This document shows positions 13,499 through 19,578 of a stretch of 26,437 nt of DNA, in pieces. The stretch is from a virus. Location of the stretch: positions 1 to 26,437 of the IMG/VR virus record IMGVR_UViG_3300022856_000029. One strand, written 5' to 3'. Position 1 is the stretch's first letter. The number at the start of each line of letters is the position of its first letter. Made by a program: the position numbers and the translations under genes. The notes below the pieces were generated by a model, which did no database searches, was not told where the DNA came from, and was given only the letters and a program-made list of their open reading frames with translations.

Positions 13499-13525
13499 TC
13501 AGAACTGTTTCCTTTCGGGGTACAT
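13499..13525 (-). CDS. Possible 8-codon leader peptide
   Basis: ATG 13523-13525 encodes MYPERKQF and stops at 13499-13501, 3 nt before ATG 13495. An AGAAGGA site lies 10 nt upstream. It may couple translation to the next frame. It is short enough to be chance. Confidence 0.25.
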   Translation of the reverse strand: MYPERKQF

Positions 13526-13569
13526 TGTTATAAAGATCCTTCTTGGGTTTTGTGTGAGTTTCTAAATAT

Positions 13570-13640
13570 AGCCTCCTTGGTTATGTTGTTTTTTCTAAAA
13601 AGCCTCCTTTGGTTTTTTTATATATAGCCTCCTTTGGTTA
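13570..13640 (-). repeat. Three orphan Shine-Dalgarno repeats
   Basis: On the minus strand AACCAAAGGAGGCT occurs at 13626-13640 and 13601-13614, and AACCAAGGAGGCT at 13570-13583. Each contains AAGGAGG, a full match to the 16S anti-SD, yet none is followed by ATG, GTG or TTG at a working distance. Short frames starting at ATA follow two of them. The array lies in the 400-nt leader between the ERF promoter and the replication-type gene. Confidence 0.7.
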
Positions 13641-13833
13641 TTTGTTTAAAGTTTTTACCTTTTATATAAAATTCTCTCGCCTGCAAGCTAAAAAATTAAT
13701 ATAAGATAAAAACTACCTTTCTCTGGCGATTCCGTCAAAATAAATTTCAATAAAAATCATTAATTGTCGTTTTTGTAATGACTTTTTTCTTTTATATAGT
13801 GTTTTTGTGCGTACATACAACATTCAAGACAGC
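13641..13833. other. Non-coding AT-rich leader between divergent modules
   Basis: No supported gene is seen here on either strand. The minus strand contains several weak promoter-like pairs (for example TTGTAT and TATATA 16 nt apart near 13795-13825), none good enough to call. This stretch should hold the minus-strand promoter of the replication module and possibly an origin. Confidence 0.4.
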
Positions 13834-13862
13834 TTGACTTCTTGACTTCAATATGCTATATT
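13834..13862 (+). promoter_or_regulatory. Extended -10 promoter for the ERF gene
   Basis: TTGACT (13834-13839), 17 nt, TATATT (13857-13862), with TGC before the -10. A second TTGACT lies 8 nt further down (13842-13847). The segment TATGCTATATTTATAG nearly repeats the one in the 9193 promoter, and GACAGCTTGA (13828-13837) recurs at the 24706 promoter. Confidence 0.75.
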
Positions 13863-13905
13863 TATAGAGAAAGAAATACAGCATTATTAAAAGAAAGAAG
13901 TCATC

Positions 13906-14709
13906 ATGGAAAGTATGAAAAAAACTATTCAAGATCGTCATGATCGCCATATGAGTGAAGCACTACAAGAGAGTAATGATAAAAAAATATCTGAAAAGCT
14001 AAGTTATATATTAAATGAAATTCGTTCTCTTTCTCAAAAGCTTGAATCACCAAAAGACATTCAAAAAACAAGATCTGATGATTTAAAAGATTTATTTAGT
14101 GCATTAGCTAAAGCTCAATCAGAAATGAGATCAGCAGGATTAAACTCAGAGAATCCTTACTTTAAAAGCAAATATGCTGGTCTTGCTGAAGTTGTTAAAG
14201 CTTCTCGCAGTGCTTTAACAAAGAATGAGCTGAGTGTTATACAACAGATTATGCCAAACAAAGAAGGACAAAACTTTCTTCATACTATCTTGGGTCATGC
14301 ATCAGGTCAGTGGATAGAAAGTCGCATGAGAATTGTACCACATAAGCCTGACATACAATCTCTTGGCTCTTACATCACTTACCTTAGAAGATATTCATAT
14401 GCTTCAATTATTGGTGTTGTATCAGCTAATGAAGATGATGATGGTGAACTAGCAGTACATGACATGAGAAAGACAGTGTCAAAAGGGGTAGCACTTAACA
14501 CAAAATATAATCCAAGAAAACAAAGTTCAGAAACTATTACCAAAGAACAGTTAGAAGAGTTAGAATATGAGCTCGGTGATTATACTGACATTTGTGAAAT
14601 GGTACTAGAAGGACTAAAAATTCAATCTCTTGCTGATATGCCAAAAGATAAATATATGGTTTCTGTAAGAAGAATACGTGAGATAAAAAAACTCAGAGAA
14701 GGTCGTTAG
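13906..14709 (+). CDS. erf: ERF-family single-strand annealing protein (267 aa)
   Basis: ERF proteins anneal complementary single strands in phage recombination and genome circularisation. The family core spans about residues 62-185: LFSALAKAQSEMRSAGLNSE, NPYFKSKYAGLAEVVKASRS, a beta segment with HTILGHASGQWIESRMRI, and the hallmark SLGSYITYLRRYSYASIIGV. DEDDGE-like acidic residues (ANEDDDGELA) follow. A coiled-coil-like N-terminal extension (1-55) and a helical C-terminal tail are outside the core. The start at 13906 has a weak purine-rich site; ATG 13915 is an alternative. It is expressed from its own promoter and ends at a strong terminator. No exonuclease or SSB partner is visible in the window. 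Confidence 0.9.
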   Translation: MESMKKTIQDRHDRHMSEALQESNDKKISEKLSYILNEIRSLSQKLESPKDIQKTRSDDLKDLFSALAKAQSEMRSAGLNSENPYFKSKYAGLAEVVKASRSALTKNELSVIQQIMPNKEGQNFLHTILGHASGQWIESRMRIVPHKPDIQSLGSYITYLRRYSYASIIGVVSANEDDDGELAVHDMRKTVSKGVALNTKYNPRKQSSETITKEQLEELEYELGDYTDICEMVLEGLKIQSLADMPKDKYMVSVRRIREIKKLREGR

Positions 14710-14755
14710 AGATATTAGTTTCATATGGTTAACCCCCTACATGAGTACTGATACG

Positions 14756-14790
14756 AAAAAGGCGATGGTTTTATTCCATCGCCTTTTTTT
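14756..14790. terminator. Bidirectional rho-independent terminator
   Basis: GGCGATGG (14761-14768) pairs with CCATCGCC (14776-14783) around a 7-nt loop. It is followed by seven T on the plus strand and preceded by five A, which read as a T-run on the minus strand. It serves the ERF gene on plus and the 104-aa gene on minus. Confidence 0.9.
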
Positions 14791-14805
14791 AATATAACTA
14801 TATCT

Positions 14806-15120
14806 TTATTTTTTTTTCTCTTTTTTTTTATCAGCTATATTTACATCTTTTATTTTAACTATATTAAGAATAGAACTTATGTCATCAGCCAAATTCTTTT
14901 TGTTATCTTCATGCTTTTTCTTAAGATCTTTAATATCCTCTACAGTGGGATGAGTATAGTATTGCGTTAAAGAATTATAATTTACTTTTCTTTCATCTAT
15001 CGGCAAAGAGTTCTCTTCCGGATCATAATAAGGAGTGAACATTGATATTGGTGGTATTGAACAAATAAATAGCGATGAAGACGATGCCAATACAAACAAA
15101 GCTTTTAATATATATTTCAT
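14806..15120 (-). CDS. Small secreted or lipid-anchored protein (104 aa)
   Basis: The N-terminus MKYILKALFVLASSSSLFIC is a classic Sec signal peptide with a two-lysine n-region and a hydrophobic core. LFIC-S could be a weak lipobox (Ile at -1 is unusual), so it is either a lipoprotein or a periplasmic protein. The mature part is acidic then basic, with a helical Lys/Asp-rich region ending in a lysine tail. It has no phage-structural look. The gene stands alone, reads against its neighbours and shares a terminator with the ERF gene. That is typical of a moron or lysogenic-conversion gene, or a lysis accessory such as a spanin. I recognise no family. Confidence 0.65.
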   Translation of the reverse strand: MKYILKALFVLASSSSLFICSIPPISMFTPYYDPEENSLPIDERKVNYNSLTQYYTHPTVEDIKDLKKKHEDNKKNLADDISSILNIVKIKDVNIADKKKEKKK

Positions 15121-15321
15121 TTCTTCTTTTTTCCCTTAAGTATTAATAAATATTAAACAATTATAAAAGTGTAGTTTCTAGATTTTATTAAGTAAGTCAA
15201 TAAAATAAAACCGTCTAAATAGAACAGATTTAATACCAAAAGAAGTTTGAATAATTGATTACATTTAAACAATGCTTTGTTTTAGGGATATATAAACAAT
15301 AACTGTCTATTGTGTATAAAC

Positions 15322-15332
15322 TTTGCTATAAT
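15322..15332 (+). promoter_or_regulatory. Extended -10 element upstream of integrase
   Basis: TTTGCTATAAT gives TGC plus a perfect TATAAT (15327-15332). No good -35 is present 17 nt upstream (TGTCTA). Extended -10 promoters can work without one. The site points to the integrase gene 165 nt downstream. Confidence 0.45.
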
Positions 15333-15336
15333 AAAA

Positions 15337-15362
15337 CCCTCTAAAAAAGAGGGCAAATTTTT
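15337..15362. terminator. Small bidirectional terminator-like hairpin
   Basis: CCCTCT (15337-15342) pairs with AGAGGG (15348-15353) around five A. CAAATTTTT follows on plus, and TTTTATT follows on minus. It begins 5 nt after the -10 box, so any transcript from that promoter would start with the hairpin. Confidence 0.5.
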
Positions 15363-15496
15363 ATGCAGCTGGTGGCCATCCAATTAAAACTAAAGAAAGC
15401 AACGGCATAAGTTTAAGAAGTCGGTCTAACATAAGAAGTCCTACAATTAAAAATGATTATAAAGACTAAAGTATAGTAACTAAAAAACTTATATCA

Positions 15497-16507
15497 ATGC
15501 AGGATATTCCCATTTTAAATAAATATAATCCATCAGAACATTCCTTAGCATCACAAGATTTGTTTAAGCACAATTCTTATGCCTTTATCGAAAAGCTTGA
15601 GAACTCTTCTATTAAATCAGTACTGCATAATTGGCTAAAGAATCTTTCTCCTGAAACGAGACGAAACTATTCTTATTATGTAACCGATATGATACGACGT
15701 AATATCATCCCTGAGAAAGATGCTTTAGGAAATCCTTTTACAGTGGGACACTTTAGACTTATCCCTCATGAGCTAGTTCTTGATTACATAAAAAGCATTA
15801 AAGAATGGTCAGAAGGTACTCGACAATTGCATGCAGCAGTATATATATCACTCACATCCTACTTATCCCGAATAAGCCAAGGATGGGTCAGAAAAGTAGA
15901 ACCATCAAGGCTCAGGTCAAATCCAACGTTTTATAAAGTACGAGAAAAATGTGCAACCAATGCTTTAACCTTAGCAGAATGGTATAAGTTCATTTCTGAG
16001 TTGTCAGATATTAATACAAGAGACTCATTGATAGCTCGATCAGCATTTCATGGGGCCAAAAGAATAACAGAAGTCATTAGCATTAAACTTTCTCAAATAG
16101 ATTGGGGAAAAAATATTATTCGCTATAGACAGTCAAAGTCATGCGGAACATTTCGTGAAATACCCATTACATTTCCATTGTCTTTTATGGAAGAACTTAA
16201 AATGTATATAACAGAAACAATTGATATACGAAAAGACTCACCTTTTGTTTTTATTACAAGAACCGGAAAAATGGTAACACGATTCCAGCTTAATTATGCA
16301 TTTAAAAAAGCAGGAGAGAGAGCTAACATTAAAATTAAAGTAACTCCTCATGTTCTACGTGCCACCTGGGTAACACTTGTTCGCAATCAAGGAGCAAGCG
16401 ACTCACAAATCATGCAAGTAACTGGTCACAGAAACAACACAATGGTTATGGCATATGATAAGACTAGTGACGAAGAGAATATATCTAAAAAGATAAACTT
16501 TATTTAA
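15497..16507 (+). CDS. int: Tyrosine recombinase / integrase, chlamydial-plasmid Pgp7/8-like (336 aa)
   Basis: It catalyses site-specific recombination between phage and host attachment sites. An N-terminal core-binding domain (about 35-130) precedes the catalytic domain. The catalytic set is complete: Arg189 in GAKRITEV, Lys214 in RQSKSCG, His285 and Arg288 in TPHVLRATW, His311 in TGHRN, and Tyr320 in MAYDK. Stretches such as TFYKVREK, ITFPLSFMEEL and IKIKVTPHVLRAT resemble what I recall of Pgp7/Pgp8 of chlamydial plasmids (TFFKIRDK, ITFPISLMEEL, MKIKITPRVLRAS). That likeness is memory, not a search. No SD precedes ATG 15497, which is odd for this genome. It converges on the fibre module. 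Confidence 0.93.
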   Translation: MQDIPILNKYNPSEHSLASQDLFKHNSYAFIEKLENSSIKSVLHNWLKNLSPETRRNYSYYVTDMIRRNIIPEKDALGNPFTVGHFRLIPHELVLDYIKSIKEWSEGTRQLHAAVYISLTSYLSRISQGWVRKVEPSRLRSNPTFYKVREKCATNALTLAEWYKFISELSDINTRDSLIARSAFHGAKRITEVISIKLSQIDWGKNIIRYRQSKSCGTFREIPITFPLSFMEELKMYITETIDIRKDSPFVFITRTGKMVTRFQLNYAFKKAGERANIKIKVTPHVLRATWVTLVRNQGASDSQIMQVTGHRNNTMVMAYDKTSDEENISKKINFI

Positions 16508-16571
16508 GTTAAACGTAATAACTACTATAAAAATACACTCTTATTCAAGTAAATTTGAATAGGCACTATCA

Positions 16572-16607
16572 CAAAGCGCCCTTCTGAGAATTCAAAGCGC
16601 CCTTCTG
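16572..16607. repeat. 15-bp direct repeat between integrase and fibre genes
   Basis: CAAAGCGCCCTTCTG occurs exactly at 16572-16586 and 16593-16607, separated by 6 nt. It fills the gap between convergent integrase and fibre genes. It could be arm-type integrase binding sites, part of attP, or a remnant of transcription-stop sequence. No T-run or stable hairpin is seen. Confidence 0.7.
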
Positions 16608-16608
16608 G

Positions 16609-17934
16609 CTAACTTGCTGTAAATCTCATAGAAAATGCACCTTCTTGAAATCCTGTGACACCAGCTTCTATAGAAATAGACAAAAGTTCACCTTCTGTAA
16701 CAGCTACAGAATCTACTGTATTAGAGAATTGACCAAAGGTTAAAGCAGTTGTTGTTACAATCAAAGTTGTGTTAACTCCATCAAGTCTAACCGTATAATC
16801 AACATCATTTGTTGAAGAATTATTACCAAGCTGAACATAGAAATTATCTAGAGTACCACTTTGAGACATAGGGATTTGATGAGCACCTTCGTTTGAGCCT
16901 GATGGTGAAGGTTCAAATACAGTAGCATATCTAATAGAGCCAACAGTATTTAGAGTTTCAAATGCCTTCCCCATAATGCTAGAACCTCCACCACTTGACG
17001 CAGCCTGCCACGTAGGCGCAGCACCAGTATTCGCGGTTAGCACCTGGCCATTTGTTCCAACCGAACTTACTTCAGAAAGAGCTCCTGAGGTTCCGTAAAC
17101 AGCAACGGTATTTGGTGTGGCATAATCAATATTAACACTACCAGTACCATCGGGTGTTAATGTTATATCTCCATTAGTATCGGTAGATATAATAGTGTTA
17201 CCATTGATGTTTATGTTGTCTACATCAAGATTGGTGAATGTCGCTGCACCAAGACTGTTTATTGACGCTACTTCAGCATCTGAATCATTTGTGAATGATA
17301 CTGAATCAGTTCCCGCATCATCTGCCATGTTAAGTACTAGATCACCGCTTGCTACAGTATATAGAGGACTCGTCACTGAAGTTGCTAATGAAATTGCAGC
17401 ATCGAGATTAACAATAGGAATAGCAGCAGTACCAGTTACATTTATGTTTGTTCCTCCAGTAATACTCGTAACAACCCCTACTGTAGCAGCTTGCCATGTT
17501 GGAGCGGCCCCAGTATTCGCAGTAAGAACTTGACCATTGGTCCCAACAGAACTTACCTCGGAAAGTGATCCTGTTCCACTATAAACAGCAACAGTATTTG
17601 GTGTACCACCATCAAGATTAACTATAGGATCAGTTGCTGTACCAGTGATATTGATATTTGTTCCGCCACTTACACTATTTACATTACCATCACCAAAATT
17701 AATCCATGAAGCAACATTATTACTTTTAGATACAAGTATATAAATATCATCTGAAGTTGGTGCAACAGAAGGAATTAAGTCTAAGTTGCTTGTATCTAGC
17801 CAGATAGTACTTACATTAAAGTTTCTATAATCATTAGCAGTTGGTGCTCGAGGATGCTTCTCAAATTGAGGAGGAGTAGCAGCTCTTACCCCAAGATATG
17901 CTGATGCATTCCGTCCATCTCTGTATAATGCCAT
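16609..17934 (-). CDS. Tail fibre protein with duplicated segment (441 aa)
   Basis: A long, Gly/Thr/Ser/Asn-rich, lysine-poor beta protein of tail-fibre type. An N-terminal segment (about 25-75) with HPRAPTANDYRN and TIWLDTSN resembles that of the 538-aa fibre and is a likely virion-attachment module. The shaft contains GGTNINITGTATDPIVNLDG repeats. A 40-residue unit, TPNTVAVY...SEVSSVGTNGQVLTANTG, occurs twice (about 111-150 and 275-317). A segment DVDNININGNTIISTDTNGD is of a kind common in environmental phage fibres. The C-terminal 120 residues are a separate globular beta domain, perhaps receptor-binding. ATG 17934 has AGGAG 6 nt upstream. Confidence 0.8.
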   Translation of the reverse strand: MALYRDGRNASAYLGVRAATPPQFEKHPRAPTANDYRNFNVSTIWLDTSNLDLIPSVAPTSDDIYILVSKSNNVASWINFGDGNVNSVSGGTNINITGTATDPIVNLDGGTPNTVAVYSGTGSLSEVSSVGTNGQVLTANTGAAPTWQAATVGVVTSITGGTNINVTGTAAIPIVNLDAAISLATSVTSPLYTVASGDLVLNMADDAGTDSVSFTNDSDAEVASINSLGAATFTNLDVDNININGNTIISTDTNGDITLTPDGTGSVNIDYATPNTVAVYGTSGALSEVSSVGTNGQVLTANTGAAPTWQAASSGGGSSIMGKAFETLNTVGSIRYATVFEPSPSGSNEGAHQIPMSQSGTLDNFYVQLGNNSSTNDVDYTVRLDGVNTTLIVTTTALTFGQFSNTVDSVAVTEGELLSISIEAGVTGFQEGAFSMRFTAS

Positions 17935-17952
17935 ACTAAACTCCTCAATTTC

Positions 17953-18246
17953 TTATTTTACTTCTAATTCACGTTTTGATCTGTTCTTATAGTTTGGCTG
18001 TGCAAAAATAAGCTCAGCTAAAGCATCTTTATCAAGAGGAATAGATTTAACACCATTCACTTCAAGCTTTGGCATCCACTCTTTCTTTAGTTTATCAAAG
18101 CATTGTTCGTATTTATGCATTAATACCCATTTCAATCGACGTTTGAGATCTGCATCAAATATCTCTGATCTAATTTCATTGGCCATAACCTTCTTTTGTA
18201 TTTCAGAAAGAGTAAAAAGTTTAATATTATTAACAGAAATTTTCAT
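17953..18246 (-). CDS. Conserved small protein of the fibre module (97 aa)
   Basis: A charged alpha-helical protein: FTLSEIQKKVMANEI, then DADLKRRLKWVLMHKYEQCF and a C-terminal FAQPNYKNRSKRELE. From memory, close relatives of the KRRLEWVLMHKYEQC segment are frequent beside fibre genes in uncultured marine phages, always without function. It is lysine-rich, unlike its fibre neighbours, so it is probably not a fibre itself. It may be a chaperone or assembly factor. ATG 18246 has AAGGA 6 nt upstream, and spacing to both neighbours is under 20 nt. Confidence 0.65.
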   Translation of the reverse strand: MKISVNNIKLFTLSEIQKKVMANEIRSEIFDADLKRRLKWVLMHKYEQCFDKLKKEWMPKLEVNGVKSIPLDKDALAELIFAQPNYKNRSKRELEVK

Positions 18247-18260
18247 TTTTTTCCTTTTTG

Positions 18261-18902
18261 TTAAGATAAAAGCGCTACAGAAATAGTACCACTAGTCACA
18301 TCAGTAATTTTAGTTCCTCCACTATTAGTAATATGAAAAGTTGCTGTATCACTTGCAGTCATATCGGCTAAAAAATTAAACCTTCCCGCTACAGCAAGAG
18401 ATACATCTCTTGCTTTTAATGGACTTTGATAAGCGCATGAATAAGTACGTGCAGTTGTTACGAGGTCTACTATAGTAGAGGTAGAATTAGAATACCTTGT
18501 ATTTAAATACCCACAAAAATAATATATTCCTGTAATAGGCGCAGTAAATGTTGGAGAAGAAAAATTTCCATTTTGATCTATTAATTCTGTCACAAATGGC
18601 ATAGTATAGTCTGTTCCATCCCCCGTTACATTATTCTGAGAAGAATTTTGCGCCAGGACTGCAGAAGAAAGAGGATGAGTAACATTACCACCAGATGTTA
18701 TTTTCCATAAATCTCCGGTTCCTAAAGCGGAAGGTGCAAGTTTGAATGAGTCACTATCAGTGTCATCAACGCCCATTCTAAACTCTTGTGTAGTATTAAT
18801 ATCAAAATCAATATAAGAATCTCCTGATGCACCTGGATCAACGGTAATAGCAGAAGAGGATAAAGGATTACTTATATTGTTTATAGAATTTTTAGTGGCC
18901 AT
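18261..18902 (-). CDS. C1q-like tail protein, copy 1 (213 aa)
   Basis: The C-terminal 130 residues look like a C1q/TNF-type jelly roll: NNVTGDGTDYTMPFVTELID, then GNFSSPTFTAPITGIYYFCG and a final T-rich strand. These domains trimerise and bind ligands and are used as phage receptor-binding tips. The N-terminal 80 residues (MATKNSINNISNPLSSSAIT, then DPGASGDSYIDFD) are shared with the next gene and probably form the attachment stalk. It has two cysteines in the C1q part. ATG 18902 has AGGA 5 nt upstream. It is a paralogue of the 18910-19569 product. Confidence 0.75.
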   Translation of the reverse strand: MATKNSINNISNPLSSSAITVDPGASGDSYIDFDINTTQEFRMGVDDTDSDSFKLAPSALGTGDLWKITSGGNVTHPLSSAVLAQNSSQNNVTGDGTDYTMPFVTELIDQNGNFSSPTFTAPITGIYYFCGYLNTRYSNSTSTIVDLVTTARTYSCAYQSPLKARDVSLAVAGRFNFLADMTASDTATFHITNSGGTKITDVTSGTISVALLS

Positions 18903-18909
18903 AATAATC

Positions 18910-19569
18910 CTAACTAATTAAACATCCACTAAAATAAGAATTAGCTCCAGTAATATCAACAACCTTGGTTCCATTTGCTGTATATAGATACACGTTTGCA
19001 ACATCAGCAGCAGTCATATCAGTAATTATAGCTAATTGTGATCCATAGTCTGTATTAACATCAAATACATTACCAGGATCAATAAAATTAGCAATAAAGT
19101 TGGTCGCCGTTGTTGTTATTCTTAGTTGATATGTGTTATGGGATGTGGTAAAACCTGTTGCTCTAATAGAAGTAGTTAATAAATAAATACCAGTTACTGG
19201 CGCTGTAAACGTAGACGATGCAAAATCACCTCCTTGATCAAAAAATTCTCCTCCTGTGAATGTTACTGAATAGACGGTTCCTGACCCAGTTATATTAGCT
19301 TGATCAGCAGCATAAGCACCAAAACAACTATTTTGAGGCTTAATAACATTTCCATCAGAGCTAATAGAATAAGTATCATTAGTTCCCAATGCTGACCCTT
19401 GAGAGATCTTAAATGCATCACTAGCATCATCATCAACTCCAATGCGAAACTCTCCAGTAGCATTGATATCAAACTGAACAAAGCTATCACCAGAAGCTCC
19501 AGGATCGATCGTAACAGCTGTTGAAGCTAGTGGATTAGAAGTGTTATCTATACTGTTTTTTGTAGCCAT
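18910..19569 (-). CDS. C1q-like tail protein, copy 2 (219 aa)
   Basis: It has the same architecture as its downstream neighbour. The N-terminal stalk MATKNSIDNTSNPLASTAVT is followed by DPGASGDSFVQFDINATGEF, then a C1q-like domain with NITGSGTVYSVTFTGGEFFD and SSTFTAPVTGIYLLTTS. The N-terminal halves are far more alike than the C-terminal jelly rolls. That fits duplication followed by divergence of the receptor-binding face. ATG 19569 follows AAGGAG closely. The gap to the next gene is 7 nt, so they are cotranslated from one message. Confidence 0.75.
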   Translation of the reverse strand: MATKNSIDNTSNPLASTAVTIDPGASGDSFVQFDINATGEFRIGVDDDASDAFKISQGSALGTNDTYSISSDGNVIKPQNSCFGAYAADQANITGSGTVYSVTFTGGEFFDQGGDFASSTFTAPVTGIYLLTTSIRATGFTTSHNTYQLRITTTATNFIANFIDPGNVFDVNTDYGSQLAIITDMTAADVANVYLYTANGTKVVDITGANSYFSGCLIS

Positions 19570-19578
19570 TATTACTCC

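Larger units (their letters stand above)
15121..15496. other. Intergenic region with integrase-proximal signals
   Basis: There is no supported gene in this 376-nt gap. A plus-strand extended -10 lies at 15327-15332, and a hairpin follows at 15337-15362. AAGAAGTC is repeated near 15415 and 15433. A short open frame without a start codon runs to about 15471. The gap is a reasonable place for an attachment site, but no core repeat can be identified from one window. Confidence 0.4.

Noticed and set aside
15331-15471. Open frame containing AAGGHPIKTKESNGISLRSR and a 15-codon ORF at 15363
   Set aside because: The longer frame has no start codon and the short one has no SD. They look like chance frames in the integrase leader. 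A gene remnant at an attachment site could not be shown.
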